The notes under the pieces were generated by a model that had not been told where the DNA came from, made no database searches, and worked only from the letters and a program-made list of their open reading frames with translations. DNA of 64,000 bases, from positions 1,736,001 through 1,800,000 of the forward strand of contig NZ_JAFBBS010000001.1 of assembly GCF_016907315.1 (NCBI RefSeq), written 5' to 3'. The position numbers and the translations under genes are program-made. This stretch comes from Microbacterium esteraromaticum. GTDB taxonomy: Bacteria; Actinomycetota; Actinomycetes; Actinomycetales; Microbacteriaceae. Below, in pieces: positions 54,139-62,924 of this stretch (positions are counted from its first letter, which is position 1; each line of letters starts with the position of its first letter).

Positions 54139-56301
54139 CTACTCCGGGCCGTCGTTCGAGTGAAACGGAACCTCTCGCTTCAGCGTTGCTAGAGCCATGA
54201 GGCGACGGTTGTCAGGCGTATCCTTGAGGCGAGTCGCGGAGCTGCTCACCTCTGTGTCAGCAGCGTCGACCTTGTCCGAGTATTCGCGTCGTATTTCGGC
54301 CAGATTGAAGTGTCGGGCGGCTTCGGCGGTATCGAATCCGCTGATCTGTGTGTCTGCGGCGCGCCCGACAGCGGTCGTAGTCCTCACAAAATAGCCGAGC
54401 GCACGAAGTTCGCCGTGCTCGAGCGCGTTCTCTGCCATCCACGTCGCAAAGGCTTCGGGGTCAACCTCGCTCCACGCCCACGTGACGTAGCGCTCTTCAC
54501 CATTGACGTTGGTGACGTCTAGCTTCCGAGCTGCTAGCGCCGCGCGCATACTGGCGGTGATGAAGGCACGGTGTTCGTCCGTCAATTGGAGTACTGGACC
54601 TTCGTCGGTCTCTGACCGCGAGGCAGTGTGGGCTGCCTGCGTGAGGAGCATTGCGCCGTTCGCCTGCTGCATCGCGACGAGGGCCGGTAAGACCTCGTCG
54701 GACTCGAGGTGGCGCAGGCGCTGGCTAACGACGTTTTCAATTTGACGGACTGCCGACAACACGGAATCCCAGCTCTTCGGCGATAGGTAGATCTCCGTCA
54801 GCCAGCGGAACATCGCCGGGCTCGTGACCTCCGCTCTCGCGGCTTCGCGGATGAGTTTGCTCGCGGCGCGGGCGGGATCCTGATTCAGGCTGCGCTTGCA
54901 TTGCTCGACCGCCGCTGAGTTCGGGCGGCCGGCTTCAACGTCGGCCACGGCACTGCGAACGGTGAAGTCGGCGATGTCCCCCTCGGGGATACCTGCACTG
55001 AAGTACCGGTCGAAGTACTCTTCGTGGGCGATGCGAGGCGGCTCTGATGAGCCAGACTTCCGCCGTTGCTCGGTCGCCGCTGCGAACTTGGGAAACAGGG
55101 ACGCGACCGCACGGTGGACACCTTGTCGGTCATCCTTGCGAGTGCCGGCATCGCCGAACAGGCGATCCCACTCGTTGCGAGTGCTGAGCACAGCTTGCTG
55201 TTGCAGCTTCGGGTCTTTAGTACCCGGAGGGTCATAGTTTCCGAGCAGGTGCGCGCGTCGTCGCTGCAGCAGCGAGTACACCCCCGGCTCGAAGGTCCTG
55301 ATCCACGTGAGACTGAGAAAGTCCGCGAAGTCGACCTCGTCCTTGAAGCGTGGTGCGAGAAGACGCACTTGGGCGAAGTAGCGGCGCAGGGCCCGCGGCG
55401 TGTTCAAGCGAGGCGCCATGAACTGAAAATATGCGTCTGTGAAGCGCATCGTGGCGTCGGTGCTGAGGCGGAGATCGGTCTCCTCGCCCAAACTGTTCAG
55501 GGCCTCATTCACGAGGGCGATGGCATCTGCTGGCCGAAGACTTGGCACGTCGAAACGGACCTGGACGACCTTCTCCATGTAGTCACGAGCGCGTCCGTTA
55601 TCGCTCTCACCGATGAGGTTCGTTTGAGTCAAGACGTCCAGGATGGTCGCCTCATCGTATGAGAGGAGGTAGTGCACGTAGGGTAGGCGTCCAAGCTGCC
55701 GGATCAGCTTCAGGGTGATGAGCAGCTCGTCCGCGGAGATCCGGTCGATATCGTCCAGCACTATGAGGACGGGACGACCGGCCGCTTCAAGTTTCCGAAT
55801 GAGTTTTGCTCGTGCAGCTTCTGCGCTTCCACCGTTGTCGAGTAGCTTCGCGGCCCCCTCAAGAGGCTTGCTCGGATCGAACATCCCAAATGCGGCTGCG
55901 ACGGACGTCACGGGCGCGACCGCGACACCGAAGTCGCGGATCCGCTTGCTGGCCTTCGCCCACTTGTCTTCCCCGAAACTGTTCCGGAGCGAAGCGAAAA
56001 ACCCCAGCTGGAGCGACTCCGAATCGGGATAATCCCATGGATTGAACTGGATCACGCTCCACGGCGTGCCATCGGATTCACCCGTGGCTTTGTCCCGGAG
56101 CCAATCCAACATCGAAGTCTTCCCCGAGCCCCAGGCACCGACCAAAGCGAACACGGTCGATGAACTGTGATCCCGAGCCTCGTCGACAAGCTCCCACACC
56201 CGTTGTAGGAAGTCAGCGCGACCCAGACTGGTCGCCAACCCTGCATCAGGATCGTCAGAGAACCATGTGACGTCGGAAGTCTTGTCGGGCGGATTGCTCA
56301 C
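54139..56301 (-). CDS. KAP-family P-loop NTPase
   Basis: 720 residues. Walker A GAWGSGKTS near 53 and Walker B VLIVLDDIDRIS near 180 are intact. NPWDYPDSESLQLGFFASLR and RALRRYFAQVRLLAPRF fit the KAP P-loop NTPase family (STAND-like ATPases named for Kidins220/ARMS and PifA). The membrane hairpin typical of many KAP proteins is weak or absent (a short VAVAPVTSVAAAFGMF stretch near 125). The helical C-terminal half is unrecognised. Bacterial KAP NTPases occur in phage-exclusion systems such as PifA. Start ATG at 56301. Confidence 0.85.
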   Translation of the reverse strand: MSNPPDKTSDVTWFSDDPDAGLATSLGRADFLQRVWELVDEARDHSSSTVFALVGAWGSGKTSMLDWLRDKATGESDGTPWSVIQFNPWDYPDSESLQLGFFASLRNSFGEDKWAKASKRIRDFGVAVAPVTSVAAAFGMFDPSKPLEGAAKLLDNGGSAEAARAKLIRKLEAAGRPVLIVLDDIDRISADELLITLKLIRQLGRLPYVHYLLSYDEATILDVLTQTNLIGESDNGRARDYMEKVVQVRFDVPSLRPADAIALVNEALNSLGEETDLRLSTDATMRFTDAYFQFMAPRLNTPRALRRYFAQVRLLAPRFKDEVDFADFLSLTWIRTFEPGVYSLLQRRRAHLLGNYDPPGTKDPKLQQQAVLSTRNEWDRLFGDAGTRKDDRQGVHRAVASLFPKFAAATEQRRKSGSSEPPRIAHEEYFDRYFSAGIPEGDIADFTVRSAVADVEAGRPNSAAVEQCKRSLNQDPARAASKLIREAARAEVTSPAMFRWLTEIYLSPKSWDSVLSAVRQIENVVSQRLRHLESDEVLPALVAMQQANGAMLLTQAAHTASRSETDEGPVLQLTDEHRAFITASMRAALAARKLDVTNVNGEERYVTWAWSEVDPEAFATWMAENALEHGELRALGYFVRTTTAVGRAADTQISGFDTAEAARHFNLAEIRREYSDKVDAADTEVSSSATRLKDTPDNRRLMALATLKREVPFHSNDGPE

Positions 56302-56530
56302 GAGTCGAGCATGGCGGAACTTGTCCGGTCATGCGACGAGCCCGGCCTTCGATGCAGCTTTGATGAGAGCGCAGAACATGGTGGGCTGGCTCCACGCCAG
56401 GCAGACAGAGGAAAGACATCAAGCACGCGTACCGCTCGGACAACGATCCGGGCTGGGCGACGGTTTCCAAGCGGGCGTGACCGTATCAGTCCCACCGGCC
56501 GGCGAGAACGGCGGTGCCGAGGGGTGCTCC

Positions 56531-57529
56531 TTAACGGGACTCGGCCGCGAACCACCGTCCGAAAACTTCGACAGTGATGACTGCGAGATCGTCCAACCTT
56601 TCCAATGGGACGGGTAGGGTCTTCGGCCCGATGGCCCAGTCGACGTAGCCCTTCGCGAGGTGGGCATCGCGCCCGAGATGTTTTGAAGCTAGAGCCTTCT
56701 TCCACTGCCCTGGATTCCGCAAACTGTTTCCGGGAGCCCGCCGGCTGATCAGCAAGCGCTCCTCGTGCCCATCGAGAACCTCGCGCTGAAGCGTCTTGAG
56801 GCTCTCAATCCACGCGGGGACCGTCGGCGACTGTGCCGGATCGAAGAAGTTAGAGTCGTCTTCGATGACAGATATGCCCATGTGACCTTCAAGTCGAACG
56901 TCCTCGGTGCGCCGTTGCATCCCTCGTCCCGCCACCTGGATCTGTCCCCGAAGAGTGCGACCGTCAGGCAACTTCGGCGACTCGAACACGATGGACGGGT
57001 TGCCGCTACCGTTTCGTCGCGACTCGATGCTCCAACCTTTCAGTTGTTCATCGAGGCGAAGACGGTGAAATCGCGCTTCGACGGCAGCCTTCGGTGTGCG
57101 AATGGAATCCAGATCATTCATCGTGATCCGCGAAGCGGGAAAGCACCCAAGCACGTCGTGCCAACTGACCACAGGCACCGTGGGAAACTCTTCGGCGAGC
57201 CAACGAGGCGCGCAGTCAGGGTCCTGAAGGATGACGAAAAGTCGCTGTACCGCGTCATTCTCCCGGAGAAGCTGTTCGCGGCTGAGCTCGTGGTCGAACT
57301 TCGCTTCCAGGCCCACCAAGAACAGCTGCCCGTCCGCCCGTTCAAATTCGAGCAGGACGTCCACTCGGGCGGGTGTCGCCTCACACTGCACGCGGCGCAG
57401 AGTTCCAAACGACTCCATGCCGCTGCGGCTCTCCAGCAGGGCCTGCAGCTGTTCGCCGTAATGGCGAACCTCAGCGGCAAGGGCGCGAGTCACCATCGGC
57501 TCGCTCGTGAAGATGGGAGAGGTGTACAC
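56531..57529 (-). CDS. PD-(D/E)XK-nuclease-like protein
   Basis: About 332 residues from GTG at 57529; ATG at 57496 is an alternative and the frame extends to 57673 without a good start. The nuclease core is suggested by TPARVDVLLEFERADGQLFL and VGLEAKFDHELSREQL near residues 50–90: Asp, then Glu-x-Lys (EAK), then a helix with Gln. The C-terminal half (IQVAGRGMQRRTEDVRLEG) is beta-rich and probably recognises the substrate. It lies 229 bases upstream of the KAP NTPase on the same strand, a pairing that suggests an NTPase-controlled nuclease. Confidence 0.65.
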   Translation of the reverse strand: MYTSPIFTSEPMVTRALAAEVRHYGEQLQALLESRSGMESFGTLRRVQCEATPARVDVLLEFERADGQLFLVGLEAKFDHELSREQLLRENDAVQRLFVILQDPDCAPRWLAEEFPTVPVVSWHDVLGCFPASRITMNDLDSIRTPKAAVEARFHRLRLDEQLKGWSIESRRNGSGNPSIVFESPKLPDGRTLRGQIQVAGRGMQRRTEDVRLEGHMGISVIEDDSNFFDPAQSPTVPAWIESLKTLQREVLDGHEERLLISRRAPGNSLRNPGQWKKALASKHLGRDAHLAKGYVDWAIGPKTLPVPLERLDDLAVITVEVFGRWFAAESR

Positions 57530-57767
57530 CCGCCCAGTATGGCCGACCGTCCTAGCGCCCCCGGAGCGCCTACCCGGAGACCGAAACAATGACCATCGCC
57601 GACGGACACTCCCCCGAAAGGCCCGGCCAGTCGCGACGAACGAGGGAATCACGGTCTCCTCATGCGTCTCCATGGTGGGCGCCTGCTGGCTTCACCCGCA
57701 ACGAACACGCCAAGGGTGGTGCCCGTCGCTCCCGATGCCCGATCTATCCTCGCTCGCAAGATTCCGC

Positions 57768-57789
57768 TGCAGGTGCAAGTGCACCTGCA
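57768..57789. repeat. Inverted repeat
   Basis: TGCAGGTGCA and TGCACCTGCA are perfect 10-bp arms around AG. Shares the CACCTG word with the tandem repeat at 39507. Confidence 0.6.
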
Positions 57790-57795
57790 ACGTGA

Positions 57796-57945
57796 CCTGC
57801 GGGAGATGGCGTCGAGGTACCGGACACTTCGTTCACCGATGAGGATTTCGACTTGCTCCAAACGAGCGCGGTGGAACTCGCGGCCGGCTGGGCTACGCAG
57901 GCCAGGGCCGAGCAGTACGGGGAGTCCTCCGCTGGGATTCCCTGA
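57796..57945 (+). pseudogene. C-terminal gene remnant
   Basis: A protein-like frame between stops, landmarks DTSFTDEDFDLLQTSAVELA and GWATQARAEQYGESSAGIP, acidic and helical, without a start codon. Probably the end of a decayed gene of unknown family. Confidence 0.4.
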
Positions 57946-58059
57946 ACATGAGCGATACAGCCCGCTGAAGCCCGTGACCGCCTTCCAGGTGAACTACGTT
58001 CGCGCTTACCTTCGTTTGCGCCGCCGAGCGCCGTCGGAGGGTTCCTCTAGGGTCAAGTC

Positions 58060-58464
58060 ATGCGTCAGACGAAAGACCAGCAGATCAAGGCCGTCGTGGT
58101 GGGTGTGGCGTTGGGTGTTCTTGCTCAGGGGGTCACGGCCGTGACGAGCGGAAAGATGGCTCTTGAGTTCGCCTTCAATCATGCATGGCGTCGGTGGCGT
58201 CTAGCGTCCGAGTTCCCGAGCATTGCCGGCCATGATCCCGGAAACCTGTTCTGGATCGGAATGGGGAAATCCGAGGGTCGGCAAGTCGCGTGCGCTGCAT
58301 GGGGTGACGAGGACTGGGCTGTCCCCTACGTTCGCTATGAGGGATGGTCGGTGAGCGAGGCGTTGGATCATCATGCATCCAGGGAGGTAACAGCCGAAGA
58401 CTGGGTAGAGCTCGGCCGTCTCTTCGTGGAGTACTTCGACGAGGATGAGGTACGACGCGAGTGA
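58060..58464 (+). CDS. Hypothetical protein, first gene of a four-gene operon
   Basis: 134 residues starting MRQTKDQQIKAVVVGVALGV. The hydrophobic N-terminus (AVVVGVALGVLAQGVTAVTSG) may be a membrane anchor. It continues HAWRRWRLASEFPSIAGH and ends acidic (VEYFDEDEVRRE). The stop overlaps the next start (GTGA at 58461–58464). No family recognised. Confidence 0.6.
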   Translation: MRQTKDQQIKAVVVGVALGVLAQGVTAVTSGKMALEFAFNHAWRRWRLASEFPSIAGHDPGNLFWIGMGKSEGRQVACAAWGDEDWAVPYVRYEGWSVSEALDHHASREVTAEDWVELGRLFVEYFDEDEVRRE

Positions 58465-59534
58465 CGCTCATCGAGAGGAACGACGGCTTCGACTACGACC
58501 TCAGAATGCTGTGCAGTTGCGGCCTGCCGTCTCCCGTCTCCGCTGCCGACTACGTAGATGGCGCTCACGGATCGCACATGCCGTGCGTGCATTGCGGAGA
58601 GAGCCTTCACTACGGACCGGCAGTGGCTGCTCTCCGGGACCCTGACGACCCCGCACTCGACGACAGCGCGCTAAACACACTCGCCTGGTACCACACGAGC
58701 ACTCAGCCTGATTGGCCGTCCCCGAACTTCAGCGCCGATTTCGTGGCGGGGCTCGATGAACGTGATGTGCTGATGCCGAGCCGCGAGGCGTTCATCGCGG
58801 AGCACACATCCAAAGCGCTTCATGTCGGTACCTACGAAGCGGCCATTGAGAACATGCTGCGACGGATGAACGATGAACTCGACTCGCACGCCCAGTTCTA
58901 CCTGTACCGAGTGAAGCTGGACCTAGATCCGAGGAAGATCAACCCGGGGTTCCGTGATGAGAATCATGAGATCGCGTCGGACATCAGCACCCTCGAACTG
59001 GAGAAGGACGAACTCGATGCGGTGCGTTATCTGAACGTGCACGAGGCCATCGGCACGCTGTCCCTGGCCATCCCGCCGCAAGCAATTCGTGCCGTGCAGC
59101 GAATCCACCTCCCAGTCCCAGATCTCACGATGCCCGCGGACGCGAACGACGACCTATTCATTCGGGGGGTCGTTGACGCCGCCCGCCGGGTTTCGGATGC
59201 AGCGAGTGAGCTTCGCGTCACCCCGGGGGAACGACGGAGGATGGAACTGGGGATTCTCCCAGACCCTACAGGGGCGGCTAAACGCCATCACGAGCTGCGC
59301 CATTCCTCCTACGAGGCCGTACGACGGCTGGAGCGCCACCTCGAAGATCAGTACCTCCCTCACGCGTCTGCCGTACTGCGTCGTGTATTCACTCAGGCCG
59401 CGGCGCATTGGCAGGAGGACTGTATCGACGAGTACGTGTGGCGGTACCGCGCGCTTGCAGCGCTGGTGGAGATGCCGGCGCATGTGCGTGCCAACGTCGG
59501 TGCAGCGGCCTGGCGACAGGTGGCCGCAATCTGA
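58461..59534 (+). CDS. Hypothetical protein with zinc-ribbon-like N-terminus
   Basis: 357 residues from GTG at 58461. Two Cys pairs (LCSCGLPS near 17–20, PCVHCGES near 42–46) look like a zinc ribbon. The middle has WYHTSTQPDWPSP, LHVGTYEAAIENM, FYLYRVKLDLDPRKINPG and RYLNVHEAIGTLSLAI. The spacing of a His-Thr-Ser strand, a Tyr-rich strand and a late Glu recalls ADP-ribosyltransferase-like folds, but this is only a pattern-based guess. The C-terminus is helical. It overlaps the preceding gene by four bases. Confidence 0.6.
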   Translation: MTLIERNDGFDYDLRMLCSCGLPSPVSAADYVDGAHGSHMPCVHCGESLHYGPAVAALRDPDDPALDDSALNTLAWYHTSTQPDWPSPNFSADFVAGLDERDVLMPSREAFIAEHTSKALHVGTYEAAIENMLRRMNDELDSHAQFYLYRVKLDLDPRKINPGFRDENHEIASDISTLELEKDELDAVRYLNVHEAIGTLSLAIPPQAIRAVQRIHLPVPDLTMPADANDDLFIRGVVDAARRVSDAASELRVTPGERRRMELGILPDPTGAAKRHHELRHSSYEAVRRLERHLEDQYLPHASAVLRRVFTQAAAHWQEDCIDEYVWRYRALAALVEMPAHVRANVGAAAWRQVAAI

Positions 59535-59540
59535 GTCGCT

Positions 59541-60233
59541 ATGTCAGTGGGGTTCACTGTTGCGTTCGGGGAGATGGACTTCAGCGGGAGTGCGGATGTT
59601 GGTATGAGCCCCATGCGCCCGCGTCCCGATATGCTCCGATGCATGACCTGGGCTGACACCAAGAAAGCTGTACGTCATTGCCTCCGCCAGAAAGCCGTGT
59701 CAACCGAGCCGGAGTGGAAGGCGGGAGAGCGAGCGCAGTGGCTGGAATTCGCTGTCGCCTCGGGGATCGCGGAGATCCAGGGTCAGACCGAGGAGCTGTT
59801 TCGCATCCGAGATCGGGCGGTCACGTTCGTCGCCTTCATTGGGGCATCGGTGGCGTTTCTGGTCGGCGCAGGTCTCGGCATCAAGCCCAAGCCTTGGGGC
59901 TTTTTCGTCTTATCTGGTGTGGGAACTGTCGGCTTGGTGCTCCTTGCTCTCTTTCTCTACCTGGTTGTCTCCGCCCGGCGGTCGTTCAGGAACGTGATCC
60001 GCTCAAACGCGATGGTGAGGCTCATGGACGGCGAACTGAAGGACGGCCAGGGACAGGCCATCGAAAGTCTCGAACAAGCGCGTCGTCATCTTGCGAGCGT
60101 GACAATCGTGAAGATGTCCGACACCAATGAGACGGCACTCAAACCAGTTCGAAAGTGGTACAACGCTCTCTTGTGGACGGGGCTGCTCACGCTTGTTGTG
60201 TGGTCTTCGCTGATCTGGGCGTTCGCATCATGA
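59541..60233 (+). CDS. Hypothetical membrane protein, three predicted helices
   Basis: Up to 230 residues; ATG at 59541 is used, but MTWADTKKAV at 59643 may be the real start. Membrane segments: VTFVAFIGASVAFLVGAGLG near 95–114, FFVLSGVGTVGLVLLALFLY near 121–140 and LLWTGLLTLVVWSSLIWAF at the very C-terminus. Between them is a charged cytosolic stretch (MDGELKDGQGQAIESLEQAR). Small helical membrane proteins with a cytosolic loop occur as effectors in defence operons; no specific family is recognised. The stop overlaps the next start (ATGA). Confidence 0.6.
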   Translation: MSVGFTVAFGEMDFSGSADVGMSPMRPRPDMLRCMTWADTKKAVRHCLRQKAVSTEPEWKAGERAQWLEFAVASGIAEIQGQTEELFRIRDRAVTFVAFIGASVAFLVGAGLGIKPKPWGFFVLSGVGTVGLVLLALFLYLVVSARRSFRNVIRSNAMVRLMDGELKDGQGQAIESLEQARRHLASVTIVKMSDTNETALKPVRKWYNALLWTGLLTLVVWSSLIWAFAS

Positions 60234-60754
60234 CACCCGACATCGACGGGGAGAAGGCCCCGGAGCCGGACATCGATGAAGAGCTCGCACCGAGCCGCAC
60301 GATGGGAACCAGAGCGCCTCGTAAGGGGTCGCGTCACTTCACCGTGCTGGCGCTCTTGCCAGCGAACAGATCTGAGCAGCAGATATTCACCTTCGCGCAC
60401 ACCGTCCTTGACCGCGGCGGTGGGGGCGCGAAGATGAGCGTGTTTCACCTCGAAAGTCCAAAATCAGTGCACGTTCAAGATCTTTGGGCGGCGATGTTCA
60501 CGGTGAAGGCCGGCGCTGTCCAGCATGTGCTGAGAGAGCTTCGGAACGTAGCCATCACCGTCAGCATGCACAGCGACCCCGAGTCAGCTCGCAAGGCGGT
60601 GACGGCTTATCAGAACCGACGTGTGAGCAAGGAGCTCAACCGCCAGGGGCACGCACACGGGCAGGCCGCTCGCGAGGGCACCGAGGCCAAAGAGAAGAAG
60701 CGCAAGAAAGCTGACAAGGCAAAGGTCAAGCGCGTGCGTTTCTGGGACGCCTAG
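60230..60754 (+). CDS. Hypothetical Lys-rich-tailed protein
   Basis: 174 residues from ATG at 60230, overlapping the preceding stop. After an acidic start (DIDGEKAPEPDIDEELAPS) a compact alpha/beta domain follows (HFTVLALLPANRSEQQIFTF, KSVHVQDLWAAMFTVKAGAV). The C-terminal 45 residues are strongly basic (EGTEAKEKKRKKADKAKVKR), suited to nucleic-acid or membrane binding. Last gene of the operon. Confidence 0.6.
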   Translation: MTPDIDGEKAPEPDIDEELAPSRTMGTRAPRKGSRHFTVLALLPANRSEQQIFTFAHTVLDRGGGGAKMSVFHLESPKSVHVQDLWAAMFTVKAGAVQHVLRELRNVAITVSMHSDPESARKAVTAYQNRRVSKELNRQGHAHGQAAREGTEAKEKKRKKADKAKVKRVRFWDA

Positions 60755-61078
60755 GGCGAAAGCACTCTTGAGCCGACGCCCACGGAACTGGTCCCCTCGC
60801 TGCGGTATCACCGTCAACAGGAGCCCTCGGTCGCGGACGCACCATAGCGGGATGTTCGTCCAGCAGTCGGGTGCTCGCGTGCGTTGATGGACACGCTGAA
60901 ATGATCATCTGACCTGGAGAAAGAGCATGACCATGGAAGTACGCGAGGCTTAGCGTGGAATCGCCGTGGAAGTGGCAGCCTGAGAGGCCTTGAGGCTCAG
61001 AGGCGCGGGGGATAAACGAACACACCCACAGATGGTCCCGGATCACAGATCCGGGACCTTTTTGTTTCTGCGACCGCG
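60755..61078. other. Intergenic at the right edge of the accessory DNA
   Basis: No gene. Holds CACAGATGGTCC (61027–61038), similar to the sequence just after the tRNA-Leu, and the terminator at 61034–61065. Confidence 0.5.
61034..61065 (+). terminator. Rho-independent terminator
   Basis: GGTCCCGGATC (61034–61044) pairs perfectly with GATCCGGGACC (61048–61058) across ACA, followed by TTTTTG. It is in an orientation suited to plus-strand transcripts; it could originally have served the tRNA-Leu gene. Confidence 0.8.
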
Positions 61079-61396
61079 TCAGATGGCTTTGGCGGGTGCG
61101 GGCAGGTACTCGTCGAGTACGAGCTCACCGCTCGCGTTGAGCGCCGTCATGATCGCCGAGATGCGCTCCGGCTCGATCGGCGGCAGCGTAGACACGTCGA
61201 AGCCGAACTGCAGCGGGATCGCCGGATGCACCCAGATGGTAGTGCGCGCATCCACCGCGTCGTCGGTGCGCAGCCATGTCATGAGGAAGCTCTCGTTGCG
61301 GCGAAGCTTCGTGCCAATGATGATCTTCAGGTGCGCCAGCGTCGCATCATCGATCGCGATCGGCTCCGCAGTGCCGTCGTACCTCAGTCGTCCCAT
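61079..61396 (-). CDS. DUF7882-type small protein
   Basis: 105 residues, MGRLRYDGTAEPIAIDDATL, then KLRRNESFLMTW near 31–42, TTIWVHPAIPLQFGFD near 54–69 and ASGELVLDEYLP near the end. This is the full pattern of the uncharacterised DUF7882 family, common in Microbacteriaceae, where several copies per genome are usual. No signal or membrane segment. A truncated relative lies at 20379. The stop is 14 bases from the terminator hairpin, consistent with convergent ends. Confidence 0.85.
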   Translation of the reverse strand: MGRLRYDGTAEPIAIDDATLAHLKIIIGTKLRRNESFLMTWLRTDDAVDARTTIWVHPAIPLQFGFDVSTLPPIEPERISAIMTALNASGELVLDEYLPAPAKAI

Positions 61397-61438
61397 ACTG
61401 GATGATAAGCCGCCAGGGCCCCAGTCGGGAGCCGCGTG

Positions 61439-62545
61439 TCACCAGTCGCGGTACAGATCGCCCAGCGCCTGCGCCCCGCCCGACTCGAACGCCCGCAGCT
61501 GACGCTCCGATCCGGTGCCCTCGCTGCGGATGCGGCCGAGATGCTCGTCGACGAACGCCGCGTCTCCGAGCTGGTCCAGAGCGTCCCGGATGCCCTCGAG
61601 CATCCTCTCCGTCGCAGCCCAGGCGTCTTCGATCTCGCCGTCCGGGGTGAACAGCCGCGCGTCCATGCCGTGACGGGCTGCCAGCCACAGCGCCGCATCC
61701 AACTCAGCCGCCGGCGGTGCGGCATCCGGAAGGTCGGCCGAGACGACGATCGCCCGCATGAGCGACGCGAGCAGCAGCGCGTCATCGACCCGCAGCTGCG
61801 CATCGGCCACCCGCACCTCGACGGTGTCGAACCTCTCAGACAGACGAACGGCCCATGAGGTCGACCCGCGAGACGGCAGCAGCCCGACCGTGACCAGCTG
61901 CTCGACCGTGCGGTGGTACTCGTCGGCGTCGCAGAAGGCCGGCGGAGCCCACGAGACGGGCAGCCGGCGGATCAGCACGCTGCGCCAGCTCGCCAGCCCC
62001 GATGCCACTCCGTAGGTGAACGGGGAGTTGGCGCTCAGCGCGAGCAGTACAGGCAGCCACGCACGCACGCGCCGCAGGGCGCGGACGCGCTCTTCATCGC
62101 CGAATACCTCGACGTGCACATGCAGCCCGTTCACGGCGTGCTGCCTGGTGAGCTGACCGAGCAGCGTCTGCACGTCGTCGTAGTGCTTCGACGCGGAGAT
62201 CAGCGGCGCACCCCACTGCGCGAGCGGGGCTCCCGTCGCCGCGACGATCGCGTTCTCGGGGGCGAGGCCCGCAAGCGTCCGGCGCATGCCGCCGAGCTGC
62301 TGCCCCGCCTCGGCGAGGGTGCGGACCGGGTCGGTGGCGCACTCGAACTGGCAGGTGAGGTACTCCGACGTGATCATGCCGCCACCGGCGGCCGGACCCT
62401 TCACACGCTCGACGATGCCGCTGCCGGACAGCGGCACGAGCGCCGACGCGTCGAGCAGCAGGAACTCCTCTTCCATACCGAACCGCGTGGCATCCACCGG
62501 CGCCTCCTCTTGTCTCCAGGCCGCGTCGGGCCGCTGATACGACAA
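61439..62545 (-). CDS. YbdK-type carboxylate-amine ligase (GCS2 family)
   Basis: 368 residues. The GCS2 signature starts with TRFGMEEEFLLLD near 20–32 and includes NGLHVHVEVFGDEERV near 138–153 and VEVRVADAQLRVDD near 246–259, which hold the metal and ATP-binding acidic residues. Family members ligate glutamate to an amine (weak gamma-glutamyl-cysteine ligase activity in E. coli YbdK). The start MSYQRPDAAW at 62545 is supported by length (E. coli YbdK 372). The physiological substrate in this organism is not known. Confidence 0.88.
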   Translation of the reverse strand: MSYQRPDAAWRQEEAPVDATRFGMEEEFLLLDASALVPLSGSGIVERVKGPAAGGGMITSEYLTCQFECATDPVRTLAEAGQQLGGMRRTLAGLAPENAIVAATGAPLAQWGAPLISASKHYDDVQTLLGQLTRQHAVNGLHVHVEVFGDEERVRALRRVRAWLPVLLALSANSPFTYGVASGLASWRSVLIRRLPVSWAPPAFCDADEYHRTVEQLVTVGLLPSRGSTSWAVRLSERFDTVEVRVADAQLRVDDALLLASLMRAIVVSADLPDAAPPAAELDAALWLAARHGMDARLFTPDGEIEDAWAATERMLEGIRDALDQLGDAAFVDEHLGRIRSEGTGSERQLRAFESGGAQALGDLYRDW

Positions 62546-62599
62546 GCGCCGCCGACCCGTGGGTCGACGGCGCGCTGTCGGGCACGATGGCCGCGAAGA

Positions 62600-62773
62600 T
62601 TACTTGTCGAACGCGTCCTTGACGTCGTCGCCGATCTTCTTGGCGTCGGCCTTCACCTGGTCGCGCTTGCCTTCGGCTTCGAGGCGCTCGTTGTCGGTGG
62701 CATCGCCGATGCCCTCCTTGGCCTTGCCCACAGCCTTCTCGGTGTTGTGCTTGGCGTCGTCCATGATTCCCAT
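62600..62773 (-). CDS. CsbD-family stress protein
   Basis: 57 residues starting MGIMDDAKHNTEKAVGKAKE, with GGAGGGAAA eight bases upstream. The pattern GKAKEGIGDATDNERLEAEG is diagnostic of CsbD, small, highly charged, heat-stable proteins induced by general stress in many bacteria; biochemical role unknown. The in-frame extension to 62803 lacks a better start. It is monocistronic between the ligase and the peptidase. Confidence 0.9.
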   Translation of the reverse strand: MGIMDDAKHNTEKAVGKAKEGIGDATDNERLEAEGKRDQVKADAKKIGDDVKDAFDK

Positions 62774-62924
62774 GTCGTTTCCCTCCGTTAGGGGCGGAAG
62801 CACCGCCCTGGCTGACGTGGAGATGCCAGCGTGTCATCCGTGCACTGGTTCGTGCCAAGGGATTGACAGGCGCCCCGGCTCGCGTTAGCGGCCGATCCCC
62901 AGGTGGATGGCCCGATTCCGGATG

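Larger units (their letters stand above)
57530..58059. other. Intergenic with a palindrome and a gene remnant
   Basis: No intact gene. It separates the minus-strand NTPase/nuclease cluster from the plus-strand operon and must hold promoters for both. The palindrome and remnant are listed separately. Confidence 0.45.

Noticed and set aside
60940..61035. Second tRNA or tmRNA at the right edge
   Set aside because: No cloverleaf could be drawn; only the short CACAGATGG match to the tRNA-Leu flank remains.
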